Source: Sulfurivirga caldicuralii
Lineage (GTDB): Bacteria > Pseudomonadota > Gammaproteobacteria > Thiomicrospirales > Thiomicrospiraceae
NCBI RefSeq assembly: GCF_900141795.1
Contig: NZ_FSRE01000003.1
Span: forward strand, 124,001-188,000
Direction of reading: 5' to 3'
DNA: 64,000 nt
A model generated the notes under the pieces. It saw nothing but the letters and a program-made list of their open reading frames with translations, ran no database searches and was not told where the DNA came from. Position numbers and translations under genes: made by a program. Position 1 is the first letter of the stretch; every line of letters starts with the position of its first letter. Below are positions 54,604 to 63,041 of the stretch, in pieces.

Positions 54604-55432
54604 CGCACAATTCGCCCGTAAAGACCCATTCGGCCGGTCCGCTCATCCAAACCGGTTCCTGCGGATCGCCAGACCAGCGAATGCGCAGATCGCCACCCGG
54701 CAATGAAACCGTGACTTCGTCATCCACCAGCCCCCAGCGGCGCAGCATCACCATCGCCGCCGTGGCGCCCGTGCCGCAGGCCAAGGTTTCACCCGCGCCG
54801 CGCTCATACACGCGCAGCTTCACGTGCTGGCGATCCACCACCTCGGCGAAGCCCACGTTCACCCGCTCCGGAAATTGCGGATGGCTTTCAATGGCCGGGC
54901 CCAACTGCTCAACCGGTGCGTCGTTCACACTGCTCACCCGCAGCATAGCGTGGGGGTTCCCCAGCGATACCGCGCCGATTTCCACCGTCTGCCCCAGCAC
55001 CTCAAGATCATAGCGCGCCTGTTCGGTGGGCACATCAAACGGCAGGGCGTGCGGCGCAAAGCGGGGCTGACCCATGTTGACGCGCACCCAGCCGTCATCT
55101 TCAATATAAAGCACCAGCTTGCCCGCAGCCGTCTCCACGGGGATTTCCCGCTGATCGGTCAGGCCGCGGTCATACACGAAACGGGCGAAGCAGCGCGCGC
55201 CGTTGCCGCAGTTCTGCACCTCGGAGCCGTCCGCATTGAAGATGCGATAGCGAAACAGCACATCCTCCCGCGTTGGCTTTTCCACCAGCAGCAGCTGATC
55301 GAAGCCCACGCCGAAATGGCGGTCCGCCAGTCTGCGCACTGTCTGCGCATCCGGCGCAAACGACTGCGAGATAGCGTCCACCACCATGAAATCGTTGCCC
55401 AAACCGTGCATTTTGGCAAATTTCAGCCCCAT
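54593..55432 (-). CDS. dapF: Diaminopimelate epimerase
   Basis: A 279-residue cofactor-free racemase that converts LL- to meso-diaminopimelate for lysine and peptidoglycan. The two catalytic cysteines are Cys75 in NADGSEVQNCGNGARCF and a Cys near 218 in GAGETLACGTGATAA. It heads the minus-strand run dapF-DUF484-xerC-hslV-yqhA. A possible promoter (TTGATG and TATAGT, 15 bases apart) lies between 55,508 and 55,535, and the dispersed repeat would fall in the leader. Confidence 0.96.
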   Translation of the reverse strand: MGLKFAKMHGLGNDFMVVDAISQSFAPDAQTVRRLADRHFGVGFDQLLLVEKPTREDVLFRYRIFNADGSEVQNCGNGARCFARFVYDRGLTDQREIPVETAAGKLVLYIEDDGWVRVNMGQPRFAPHALPFDVPTEQARYDLEVLGQTVEIGAVSLGNPHAMLRVSSVNDAPVEQLGPAIESHPQFPERVNVGFAEVVDRQHVKLRVYERGAGETLACGTGATAAMVMLRRWGLVDDEVTVSLPGGDLRIRWSGDPQEPVWMSGPAEWVFTGELCDAN

Positions 55433-55469
55433 GCAAGCCTCCGTGCCGCGGTGCGAAAAACGCCGCTGT

Positions 55470-55487
55470 AAAAAGTCGGGGACCCCC
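55470..55487 (+). repeat. Dispersed GTCGGGGACC repeat between dapF and hslU
   Basis: AAAAAGTCGGGGACCCCC, identical to the core of the intragenic copies but in noncoding DNA. It occupies the position where a -35 for the hslU promoter would be expected and also falls in the dapF leader. Confidence 0.9.
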
Positions 55488-55505
55488 GTCCCTGCTGCCG
55501 CACAC

Positions 55506-55511
55506 TATAAT
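55506..55511 (+). promoter_or_regulatory. Possible -10 element of hslU
   Basis: A perfect TATAAT lies 31 bases before the hslU ATG. No recognisable -35 is found 16-18 bases upstream, where the dispersed repeat sits. No sigma32 motif is apparent here either. Confidence 0.5.
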
Positions 55512-55542
55512 ACCGTGATTAACCCATCAAGTTGAGCGTGCC

Positions 55543-56862
55543 ATGTTGACACCCAAGCAAATCGTCGCCGAACTGGACAAGCACATCGTCGGCCAGGCGG
55601 ACGCCAAGCGCGCCGTGGCCATCGCCCTGCGCAATCGCTGGCGCCGCAGCCAGCTGCCGGAAGACTTGCGCCAGGAAGTGACGCCGAAAAACATCCTCAT
55701 GATCGGTCCCACCGGTGTGGGCAAGACCGAAATCGCCCGCCGACTGGCGCGTCTGGCCGATGCCCCCTTCCTCAAGGTGGAAGCCACCAAGTTCACCGAA
55801 GTGGGCTACGTGGGCCGCGACGTGGACAGCATCATCCGCGACCTGACTGACAATGCGGTGAAGATGCTGCGGGAAAAGGCGATGGAACGCGTGCAGGAAC
55901 AGGCACGCGAGCGTGCGCTGGAACGCATTCTCGACGTGTTGCTCCCACCCGCGCGCGGCTTTGAGGCGCGCAGCGTGGACGAGATGGCGCCTACCCGTGC
56001 CAAGTTCCGCGAAAAGATCCTCGCCGGGCAGATGGACGACAGGGAAATCGAAATCGACATGCGCGCCCCGCAGGTGCAGATGGAGATCATGGCCCCGCCC
56101 GGCATGGAAGACATGACCCAGCAGCTGCAGGGCCTGTTCGAGCAGCTGGGCCGCAACCGCACGCAAAAGCGCCGCACTACCATCGCGCAGGCGCTCAAGC
56201 AGCTGACCGAAGAGGAAGCCGCCGCCCTGATCAACGAAGAGGAAATCAGGGCGGAGGCAGTCGAGGCCGTGGAGCAGAACGGCATCGTCTTTATCGACGA
56301 GATTGACAAGGTGGCCAAAAGCGGCGAACGCGGCGGCGCAGATGTCTCCCGCGAAGGGGTGCAGCGCGACCTGCTGCCATTGATCGAAGGCGCCACCGTC
56401 TCCACCAAGTACGGCATGGTCAAGACCGACCATATTCTCTTTATCGCCTCCGGCGCGTTCCATCTGGCCAAGCCCTCGGACCTTATTCCGGAGCTGCAGG
56501 GGCGTCTGCCCATCCGCGTGGAGCTGCAGAGCCTCACCGTGGACGACTTCGTGCGCATCCTCACCGAGCCGCGCGCCAACCTCACCGAGCAGGCCATCGC
56601 CCTGCTGGCCACCGAAGGCGTGGAGCTGGTGTTTACCGATGAGGCCATCCGCCGCATTGCCGAAGTGGCCTATGAGGTGAATGAACGCACCGAAAACATC
56701 GGCGCACGCCGCCTGCATACCGTCATGGAGCGACTGCTGGAAGAGATCAGCTATGACGCCCCGGACCACCAAGGCGAAACCTTCACCATTACGCCCGAAT
56801 ACGTCAACGAACGCCTCGGCGAGCTGGCGCAGAACGTGGATTTGAGCCAATATATCCTGTGA
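55543..56862 (+). CDS. hslU: ATP-dependent protease ATPase subunit HslU
   Basis: A 439-residue AAA+ unfoldase that feeds Hsl[19 protein letters not shown] is the standard start, Walker A is GPTGVGKTE (55-63), the intermediate domain spans about 110-230, Walker B is [13 protein letters not shown], and the C terminus ends in LSQYIL, the tail that inserts into HslV to activate it. The ribosome site is weak. It is divergent from dapF and separated from hslV, unlike the usual hslVU operon. The mazEF pair follows 38 bases on. Confidence 0.97.
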   Translation: MLTPKQIVAELDKHIVGQADAKRAVAIALRNRWRRSQLPEDLRQEVTPKNILMIGPTGVGKTEIARRLARLADAPFLKVEATKFTEVGYVGRDVDSIIRDLTDNAVKMLREKAMERVQEQARERALERILDVLLPPARGFEARSVDEMAPTRAKFREKILAGQMDDREIEIDMRAPQVQMEIMAPPGMEDMTQQLQGLFEQLGRNRTQKRRTTIAQALKQLTEEEAAALINEEEIRAEAVEAVEQNGIVFIDEIDKVAKSGERGGADVSREGVQRDLLPLIEGATVSTKYGMVKTDHILFIASGAFHLAKPSDLIPELQGRLPIRVELQSLTVDDFVRILTEPRANLTEQAIALLATEGVELVFTDEAIRRIAEVAYEVNERTENIGARRLHTVMERLLEEISYDAPDHQGETFTITPEYVNERLGELAQNVDLSQYIL

Positions 56863-56900
56863 TAAGATAACGTTACATGTTACGGGGATGAGGCACGACT

Positions 56901-57113
56901 ATGACTACAGCCAGCGAACGGGTACGCCGCTATCGGGAAAAAATGCGGGCGGAAGGCTTTCGCCTGGTCCAGCTGTGGGTGCCGGATACCCGCAGCGAAG
57001 CCTTTCGACGCCAGTGCCGGGAGCAATCCCTGCGATTGAAAAATGATCCCAACGAAGCCGACACCCTAACGTGGATTGAGCACGCCACGGACACAGAAGG
57101 GTGGACATGGTAA
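56901..57113 (+). CDS. mazE: MazE-type antitoxin (DUF3018)
   Basis: A 70-residue basic N-terminal DNA-binding protein: ASERVRRYREKMRAEGFRLVQLWVPD is the ribbon-helix-helix type start of DUF3018 antitoxins, followed by an acidic toxin-binding tail. A GGGGATGAGG site precedes the ATG. Between hslU and this gene GTTACATGTTAC, a repeated GTTAC, may be the autoregulatory operator. The toxin gene overlaps its last codons. Confidence 0.85.
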   Translation: MTTASERVRRYREKMRAEGFRLVQLWVPDTRSEAFRRQCREQSLRLKNDPNEADTLTWIEHATDTEGWTW

Positions 57114-57433
57114 AGCGGGGCGACATCATCTCTGCTGTGCTGCCGGGCGATTATGGCAAGCCGCGCCCGGTGCTGGTGGTGCAGTCCGATCTGTTTGACC
57201 AGCACCCCTCTGTCACCGTGCTCCCCATTACCAGCCATATGGTGGATGCGCCACTGTTTCGCCTGTCTCTGGATCCGGAACGCACCGGTCTGAACCGCCC
57301 ATCGCAGGTGATGATCGACAAGGCCACGACCATTGCCCGCAAGCGGCTGGTGCAGCCCATCGGCCGGATGCCGGAGGACGACATGCTGCGCCTGAATCGA
57401 TTACTGGCCGTATTCATGGGGATTGTGACATGA
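57107..57433 (+). CDS. mazF: MazF-type endoribonuclease toxin
   Basis: A 108-residue PemK/MazF-family mRNA interferase. VKRGDIISAVLPGDYGKPRPVLVVQS carries the catalytic Arg20 region, followed by TVLPITSHMVDAPLFRLSL and SQVMIDKATTIARKRL, the Thr/Ser part of the active site. I start at the ATG overlapping the antitoxin stop; a GTG two codons earlier is less likely. Its stop overlaps the DUF971 start by four bases, so the toxin is coupled to the ubi genes downstream. Confidence 0.9.
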   Translation: MVKRGDIISAVLPGDYGKPRPVLVVQSDLFDQHPSVTVLPITSHMVDAPLFRLSLDPERTGLNRPSQVMIDKATTIARKRLVQPIGRMPEDDMLRLNRLLAVFMGIVT

Positions 57434-57786
57434 TTCCCACCCGCATCGAGGTGGACACGCAGGCGCGCAGGCTGACCATCGCCTTTGATACGGGCGAAAC
57501 CTTCGAGTACACCTGCGAGTTTCTGCGCGTACACTCCCAGTCCGCCGAGGTGGTGGGGCACCGCCCGGAGGACTATCAGCTGCAGGTGGGCAAGGAAAAT
57601 GTGGCTTGCGAAGCCATCACGCCGGTGGGCAACTACGGCATCCGCATCCATTTCGATGATGGCCACGATACCGGTATCTACACGTGGGAGCGCCTCTACG
57701 AACTGGGCAAGCACTACGGCTACTACTGGGCCGAATATCTGAAGCAATTGAAGGCAGCAGGCCATGAGCGAAAAAAAGACAGTTGA
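57430..57786 (+). CDS. DUF971 (gamma-butyrobetaine hydroxylase-like N-terminal) protein
   Basis: A 118-residue small protein. The family core is visible: [27 protein letters not shown], then [29 protein letters not shown]. The fold is that of the N-terminal domain of gamma-butyrobetaine hydroxylase; standalone forms near ubiE or hslU are common, with no settled function (an iron-sulfur link has been suggested). The ATG overlaps the mazF stop and its end overlaps ubiE by 23 bases. Confidence 0.9.
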   Translation: MIPTRIEVDTQARRLTIAFDTGETFEYTCEFLRVHSQSAEVVGHRPEDYQLQVGKENVACEAITPVGNYGIRIHFDDGHDTGIYTWERLYELGKHYGYYWAEYLKQLKAAGHERKKDS

Positions 57787-58513
57787 TTTCGGCTTTAAAG
57801 AGGTGCCGTGGGAGGAGAAGGTCAAGCACGTCAAGAGCGTGTTTGACTCGGTGGCGGAAAAGTACGACCTCATGAACGACGTGATGTCCTTCGGAATCCA
57901 CCGCCTGTGGAAGCGCTTCGCCATCGAAACCGCCGGCGTGCGCCCTGGCATGAAGGTGCTGGATCTGGCCGGCGGCACTGGCGACCTCACCAGGGCGCTG
58001 GCGCGCCGCGTCGCCCCCACAGGTGAAGTGGTACTGGCCGACATCAACGAAAACATGGTCAATGTGGGTCGCCGCCGCCTTGTTGACGCCGGCGTGGCAC
58101 AGTGGGTGGATTTCACCATCGCCAACGCGGAAAAGCTACCGTTCGAGGATAACGCCTTCGACCGCGTCACCATCGCCTTCGGCCTGCGCAACGTCACCGA
58201 CAAGGACGCTGCCCTGGCGGAAATGGTGCGGGTGCTCAAGCCCGGTGGGCAGGCGCTCATTCTTGAGTTTTCCCGCGTGGAGCAGCCCCTGCTGGCCAAG
58301 GCCTACGATTTCTACTCTTTCCACATTCTGCCGCGCATGGGCAAGACCATCGCCAACGACGAGGAGAGCTACCGCTATCTGGCCGAGTCCATCCGCAAGC
58401 ACCCCGATCAGGAAACCCTTAAGGCCATGATGCTGGACGCCGGCTTCGACAAGGCTGAATACACCAACCTGTCAGAGGGCATCGTCGCCCTGCACCGAGG
58501 GTGGAAATACTGA
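57764..58513 (+). CDS. ubiE: Ubiquinone/menaquinone methyltransferase UbiE
   Basis: A 249-residue class I methyltransferase for C-methylation in quinone synthesis. [35 protein letters not shown] is a typical beginning, motif I is [11 protein letters not shown], and [27 protein letters not shown] and [17 protein letters not shown] follow. It overlaps the DUF971 gene upstream and ubiJ by one base (TGATG) downstream. Confidence 0.97.
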   Translation: MSEKKTVDFGFKEVPWEEKVKHVKSVFDSVAEKYDLMNDVMSFGIHRLWKRFAIETAGVRPGMKVLDLAGGTGDLTRALARRVAPTGEVVLADINENMVNVGRRRLVDAGVAQWVDFTIANAEKLPFEDNAFDRVTIAFGLRNVTDKDAALAEMVRVLKPGGQALILEFSRVEQPLLAKAYDFYSFHILPRMGKTIANDEESYRYLAESIRKHPDQETLKAMMLDAGFDKAEYTNLSEGIVALHRGWKY

Positions 58514-59163
58514 TGCTGGACCCTAAACTGGCCGCCGCCGCACTGGACGAAGCGCTGGAAAAGCTGCTCAACACCAGCGTACGCTACGACCGCTTCGGCG
58601 GCACCTGCATGACCCCGCTGGTGGGCAAGACCGTGGCTGTGCATCTCACCGATCTGGATCGCACGCTCTACCTGATCATCCAACCCGGGCTGATTACCCT
58701 GAACCGCAGCCTCGAAGGCGATTCAGACGCCACCATTCACACCGGTCTGCCCTTCTGGCCACTGCTCAAGCGTGCCGACACCCGCAAGGCCGTGCTCGCC
58801 GCCGGGCATTCCGCACTAGAGGGCGACACGGCGCTGGCAGAACAGCTGCTGGACTGCCTCGGCCAGCTGCAGCCCGATGCGGGCGCCTTTGTGGAGCGCT
58901 GGGCCGGCGAGCTGCCCGCCAGCTTCGTCACTGAAAGCGAGCAGGCGCTGCGCCACTTTGTAGCGCGCCTGAGCGACGGCGCCGAGCAGGCGCTGAAGGA
59001 ATATCTACAGTTCGAACTGCGCCTGCTGCCCACGCGCGAGGAATTTGAAACCTTCAAGGCCGATATTGCCGCCCTGCAGCCGCGTGTGGACGCCTTGGCA
59101 GCGCGGGTCGAAAAAATCGAATCCGAAAAAGTCGGGGACCCCCCTTCCGATGCGCCGTCTTAA
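58513..59163 (+). CDS. ubiJ: Ubiquinone biosynthesis accessory factor UbiJ (SCP2 domain)
   Basis: A 216-residue accessory protein that holds hydrophobic quinone precursors in the Ubi complex. An SCP2-like domain (about 10-110) is followed by a helical region and a coiled-coil tail (EEFETFKADIAALQPRVDALAARVEKIE). The last 12 residues, EKVGDPPSDAPS, come largely from the dispersed repeat at 59126-59144, so the native end has probably been replaced. The ATG overlaps the ubiE stop. It lies between ubiE and ubiB, as in E. coli. Confidence 0.9.
   Translation: MLDPKLAAAALDEALEKLLNTSVRYDRFGGTCMTPLVGKTVAVHLTDLDRTLYLIIQPGLITLNRSLEGDSDATIHTGLPFWPLLKRADTRKAVLAAGHSALEGDTALAEQLLDCLGQLQPDAGAFVERWAGELPASFVTESEQALRHFVARLSDGAEQALKEYLQFELRLLPTREEFETFKADIAALQPRVDALAARVEKIESEKVGDPPSDAPS
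59126..59144 (+). repeat. Dispersed GTCGGGGACC repeat at the ubiJ/ubiB junction
   Basis: AAAAAGTCGGGGACCCCCC encodes KVGDPP near the UbiJ C terminus and ends five bases before the ubiB ATG. It therefore forms most of the ubiB translation-initiation region. Confidence 0.9.
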
Positions 59164-60772
59164 CCGCAATCCACTCCGGCAGCTGCGCCGCCTGATCGAG
59201 ATCAACCGCACATTGTGCTACTACGGCATCGACCGCCTGCTGTTTGAAGGCAGCCGCTTCGCCTGGCTGGTATGGCTGAATTGGCTACTGCCGTGGAACT
59301 GGCGACCTCGCCACAAGGGAACCCGCGGCGAACGCATCCGCCAGGCGCTGGAAGCGCTGGGGCCCATCTTCATCAAGTTCGGTCAGGCGCTGTCCACGCG
59401 CAAGGATCTGCTGCCTGACGATATCGCCGCCGAGCTGAGCAAGCTGCAGGACGACTGTCCGCCCTTTGATCCCGACGCGGCGCGCCGCATCATCGAGCAG
59501 GCGCTGGGGCGCCCCATCGAAGCGGCCTATACCCACTTCGAGGCAGAGCCCATGGCCTCCGCCTCCATCGCCCAGGTGCACGCGGCCACACTGCACAATG
59601 GCATGGATGTGGTGGTCAAGGTGGTGCGCCCGGACATTCAGCCGGTAATCGAACAGGACCTCGCCATTCTCTACTCGCTGGCCCAGCTGGTGGAGCGAGC
59701 GGTGCCCGATGCCCGCCGTCTGCATCCGGTGGAAGTGGTGCACGAGTTCGACAAGACGCTGCACCACGAGCTGGACATGATGCGCGAGGCCGCCAACGCC
59801 AGCCAGCTGCGCCGCAACTGGGAAGGCTCGGAGCTGCTGTATGTACCACGCATCTATTGGGAATACACCAGCGAGCAGGTGCTCACCATGGAGCGCATCT
59901 ACGGCACCCGCGTCAGCGAACTGGATGAACTGAAGCGTCAGGGCGTGGATCTGGAACAGCTGTCGCGCAACGGTGTCATCATCTTCTTCACCCAGGTGTT
60001 CAAGCACAACTTCTTCCACGCCGACATGCACCCCGGCAACATTTTCGTGCTGCCGGACGGCCGCTACGCCGCCATCGACTTCGGCATCATGGGCAGCCTC
60101 ACCCCGGAAGACCAGCGCTATCTGGCGGAAAATTTCCTCGCCTTTTTCAATCGCGACTATCTGCGTGTAGCCGAGCTGCACCTGGAATCCGGCTGGGTAC
60201 CTGACAGCGTGCGCGTGGACGAGCTGGAGGCTGCCTTCCGCACCGTCAGCGAACCGGTGTGGGGCCGCCCCATCAAGGAGATCTCCTTCGGGCTGTTTCT
60301 GATACGCCTGTTCCGCACTGCGCGGGAATTCGGCATGGAAGTGCAGCCGCAGCTGGTGCTGCTGCAAAAGACCCTGCTCAATATCGAAGGTCTCGGCCGC
60401 CAGCTCAACGACGAACTGGACCTGTGGGATACCGCCAAGCCTTTCCTGGAAAACTGGATGAAGGAGCGCGTCGGCCTGCGCGGCTTTGCCAAAACCGCAA
60501 GGCAGCAGTTGCCCTACTGGATCGAGCGCGCACCGGAACTGCCGGGGCTGATCCACCGCGTGCTGGACGAAACCGCGCACCACAAGCGAACCTACCCCGT
60601 GCCGAACCTGAAAGCCGTGGAGCAGGCGCTGGCAGAAAACCGTCGTGCCGCGCGCAACCGCACACTGGGCGTCGTGATCGTGCTGCTCTCGCTACTGCCG
60701 CTGTTCCCGCTGAGCGAAGTGACTCAGGCTTTGATGCTTAGCGTGGGGCTCCTGCTGATTGTGTGGCGCTAA
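59150..60772 (+). CDS. ubiB: Ubiquinone biosynthesis kinase-like ATPase UbiB
   Basis: A 540-residue protein of the ABC1/ADCK (UbiB) kinase-like family needed for ubiquinone formation. The N-terminal KxGQ region reads FIKFGQALSTRKDLLPDDIAAELSKLQDD, the Ala-rich loop MASASIAQVHAA, the catalytic loop HADMHPGNIFVLPDGRYAAIDFGIMG, and two C-terminal membrane segments (about 500-538) anchor it. The ATG overlaps the ubiJ end by 14 bases; no classic ribosome site is seen, only GTCGGGG within the repeat. Confidence 0.96.
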   Translation: MRRLNRNPLRQLRRLIEINRTLCYYGIDRLLFEGSRFAWLVWLNWLLPWNWRPRHKGTRGERIRQALEALGPIFIKFGQALSTRKDLLPDDIAAELSKLQDDCPPFDPDAARRIIEQALGRPIEAAYTHFEAEPMASASIAQVHAATLHNGMDVVVKVVRPDIQPVIEQDLAILYSLAQLVERAVPDARRLHPVEVVHEFDKTLHHELDMMREAANASQLRRNWEGSELLYVPRIYWEYTSEQVLTMERIYGTRVSELDELKRQGVDLEQLSRNGVIIFFTQVFKHNFFHADMHPGNIFVLPDGRYAAIDFGIMGSLTPEDQRYLAENFLAFFNRDYLRVAELHLESGWVPDSVRVDELEAAFRTVSEPVWGRPIKEISFGLFLIRLFRTAREFGMEVQPQLVLLQKTLLNIEGLGRQLNDELDLWDTAKPFLENWMKERVGLRGFAKTARQQLPYWIERAPELPGLIHRVLDETAHHKRTYPVPNLKAVEQALAENRRAARNRTLGVVIVLLSLLPLFPLSEVTQALMLSVGLLLIVWR

Positions 60773-60787
60773 AAAAGGGCAGGAACA

Positions 60788-60812
60788 AAAAAAGCGCCAT
60801 GCGGCGCTTTTC
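60788..60812. terminator. Bidirectional terminator between ubiB and the phnA-like gene
   Basis: AAGCGCCATGCGGCGCTT is preceded by a long A-run and followed by T residues, serving ubiB on the plus strand and the convergent phnA-like gene on the minus strand. Confidence 0.88.
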
Positions 60813-60833
60813 TGCAGCGTATGATCGCGTGCC

Positions 60834-61406
60834 TCAGGCTTTCTTGGTGTAGGCCGCCACGATATAGATGGAGGTGCCGTTTACCTTACCCTCGAAATGC
60901 TTGCCGTCGTCGGTGATACGTATGTTCTTCACCTGCGTGCCGCGCTTGGCGGTAAAGCCGGCACCCTTCACGTCCAAGTCTTTAACGAGAATCACGCTAT
61001 CGCCATTGCGCAGAATATTGCCATTGGCATCCTTCAGGGTCGGCTCATCCTCGCCCTCATCCGCCAGACCGGCTTGCGCCCAGGTCTTCACATCCTCTTC
61101 CAGATAGAGCATGTCCAGCAAGTCCTGCGCCCAGGTTTCGCCTTCTGCCGCCAAGCGCGACAGCAGCCGCCACGCAGCCACCTGCACCGCCGGCTCCTGC
61201 GACCAGGCGCTTTCGTTCAGGCAGCGCAGATGGTTGGCGTCCAGCTCACCGCCTTCCAGCATGCCCTTGCAGCTGTCGCATACCAGAATGGACTGATCCG
61301 CGCTGCCGTCGCTGGGTTCCAGCGCCACCGCGCTCAGGTTCTCCGTCGCACCGCAAAGTTCACACTTGCCGCCGGCGCGTTCCATCAAAGCATTTTTCAC
61401 TGACAT
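60834..61406 (-). CDS. phnA: PhnA/YjdM-family zinc-ribbon protein
   Basis: A 190-residue protein. Four cysteines, 15, 18, 43 and 46 (CELCGATE and CDSCKGML), form an N-terminal zinc ribbon; a helical middle and the C-terminal PhnA domain with LKDANGNILRNGDSVILVKDLDVKGAG and IRITDDGKHFEGKVNG follow. Despite its name the E. coli PhnA homologue is not established as a phosphonate-degrading enzyme. The gene begins directly after the GT39-type gene stop on the minus strand. Confidence 0.9.
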   Translation of the reverse strand: MSVKNALMERAGGKCELCGATENLSAVALEPSDGSADQSILVCDSCKGMLEGGELDANHLRCLNESAWSQEPAVQVAAWRLLSRLAAEGETWAQDLLDMLYLEEDVKTWAQAGLADEGEDEPTLKDANGNILRNGDSVILVKDLDVKGAGFTAKRGTQVKNIRITDDGKHFEGKVNGTSIYIVAAYTKKA

Positions 61407-62855
61407 TTAACGTTGTCCTCGTTTCCACCCTTCGCAGTCGTAAAAGCGAAAGGTTGCTTGCAGATCCTTGCCGCGCCACCGCACCGGCTGGCTTTCCAGC
61501 AAACTGCAGCGCTTAAACAGGCCCTTTTGCGCCGGCGACTGGTCATCATCGAAATAGCTGTGCCACAGCACCACACCACGGCTGCCAGCCGAGGGACGTC
61601 CGAACCAGAAATCGAACTGGGTCAGCTTGCCATCGGCTGTAAAGACCTGGGGATCCTCGGCAAGCCGCAGATACCACGCAGGGCGGCTCACCAATGACCA
61701 GTTGCCGGCGAATTGATGTATTTTAACGCCTGACTGGGTCTGCAATCGCTTTTGCCAGCTGTGCAGCCGCTCAGACGCAGCCTCCCAGCCCGCTACCTCC
61801 AATAACGGATGCGGTGCCTTGAAAGCCCAGGCCCCGGTCATGACCACGTGCAGCAGCCCGATCCAGGCCATGCCGCCCAATACGCCGTGCAGCCACAGTG
61901 CCCAACGTCGCGATGCCAGCCACCAGGCGATGGCTGGGAGAAACAGCCACCACCCCAGCGCAGTCCAGTGAGGCAGAATGGGCTCGTGCCCGCTGCTCCA
62001 CGCAAACAGGGCCCACACCGGCACGGCAAACAGCCACAAAAAGCGCACCCCTTCGGGCGTGCTGCGCCAGCGCAGTAGCGTCCACACTGCAAGCGCCACC
62101 CCGGCAAGATAGAGCACCGGCCCATAGGCGCCCAGCTGGCGCCCCTGACTAATGGCAAAGCGTTCCCACGACCAATCTGCATGTTTGGTACCATGATGCA
62201 GCTGGTAGGTAAACGACGCCCAGTCATGCAGCGCGTTCCAGTAGAGCACCGGCGTGAGCAGAAGCGCCGCCAGCGCCACCGCGCCCCAGAAACGCCCCTG
62301 TCGCAGCCAGCGCCAACGCCCATACAAAAGCATCACCAGCGCCACGCTTACCACCAGCGTAATCGCCGTATATTTCGAAAGCCCCGCCAGTCCCATGAGC
62401 AGCCCCAGCATCCAGGCACTGGAAAGCCGCTCATCATGGCGATGCCGCCACAGCCAGCGCACCAGCAGGATACTTACCAATAGCAGCGGCAGGTCAGGCA
62501 AGGGGGTAAGCGTCAGGCCATGCAGCAACGGACTCAGCAGCGCCAGAAACAGCACCCAGCCTGCCATTGACGGCGTGTCGGGAAACAGGTCGCGCGCCAG
62601 CGCCGTCAGCTGCCAGAGAACGATCAGCCCCAGCGCAATGGGCACCAGTCGCACCGCCCAGTTGGCATCAAAGGCGTGTACCGCCGGTGCTTCCAGCCAG
62701 CCGATCAGCGGAGGATGGTCGAAATAGCTCCACTCGAGATACCAGCCGTAGAGTGCGTAGTGCGCCTCATCCACCCCCAGAGGCAGCAAAGCATTCAGCC
62801 ACAGGTGAAAAATCCCGAGAGAAGCAAGCAGGAAGAACAGGGCGCGAGATGTCAT
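61407..62855 (-). CDS. Glycosyltransferase family 39 membrane protein (ArnT/PMT_2-like)
   Basis: A 482-residue inner-membrane protein with about ten hydrophobic segments. The first loop, LGVDEAHYALYGWYLEWSYFDHPPLIGWLEA, contains the conserved acidic and DHPP residues of PMT_2 glycosyltransferases, which transfer sugars from polyprenyl-phosphate carriers to lipid A or proteins. The C-terminal part (about 350-482) is soluble. The substrate is unknown. It adjoins the phnA-like gene downstream, with no bases between. Confidence 0.87.
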   Translation of the reverse strand: MTSRALFFLLASLGIFHLWLNALLPLGVDEAHYALYGWYLEWSYFDHPPLIGWLEAPAVHAFDANWAVRLVPIALGLIVLWQLTALARDLFPDTPSMAGWVLFLALLSPLLHGLTLTPLPDLPLLLVSILLVRWLWRHRHDERLSSAWMLGLLMGLAGLSKYTAITLVVSVALVMLLYGRWRWLRQGRFWGAVALAALLLTPVLYWNALHDWASFTYQLHHGTKHADWSWERFAISQGRQLGAYGPVLYLAGVALAVWTLLRWRSTPEGVRFLWLFAVPVWALFAWSSGHEPILPHWTALGWWLFLPAIAWWLASRRWALWLHGVLGGMAWIGLLHVVMTGAWAFKAPHPLLEVAGWEAASERLHSWQKRLQTQSGVKIHQFAGNWSLVSRPAWYLRLAEDPQVFTADGKLTQFDFWFGRPSAGSRGVVLWHSYFDDDQSPAQKGLFKRCSLLESQPVRWRGKDLQATFRFYDCEGWKRGQR

Positions 62856-62877
62856 GGCGGCATTTTAGCCCAGAAAC

Positions 62878-62906
62878 AAAAAAGCCACCTCAATCGAGGT
62901 GGCTTT
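62878..62906 (-). terminator. Terminator downstream of tRNA-Met
   Basis: GCCACCTCAATCGAGGTGGC with A/T runs on both sides lies directly after the tRNA-Met end on the minus strand. Confidence 0.85.
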
Positions 62907-62911
62907 GCATT

Positions 62912-62988
62912 TGGTGGCTGCACCTGGATTTGAACCAGGGACCCCATCATTATGAGTGATGTGCTCTGACCAACTGAGCTATGCAGCC
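62912..62988 (-). tRNA. tRNA-Met (elongator, anticodon CAT)
   Basis: A 77-base cloverleaf on the minus strand: acceptor GGCTGCA pairs with TGCAGCC, the anticodon arm ATCAC-TCATAAT-GATGG region presents CAT, and CCA is encoded. The D and anticodon arms are nearly those of E. coli metT, the elongator form rather than the initiator. Confidence 0.95.
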
Positions 62989-63041
62989 AGGAAATGATGG
63001 CGGTATTTTAAGCAGTCCGCATCAAAAATCAAGCCGGACGC

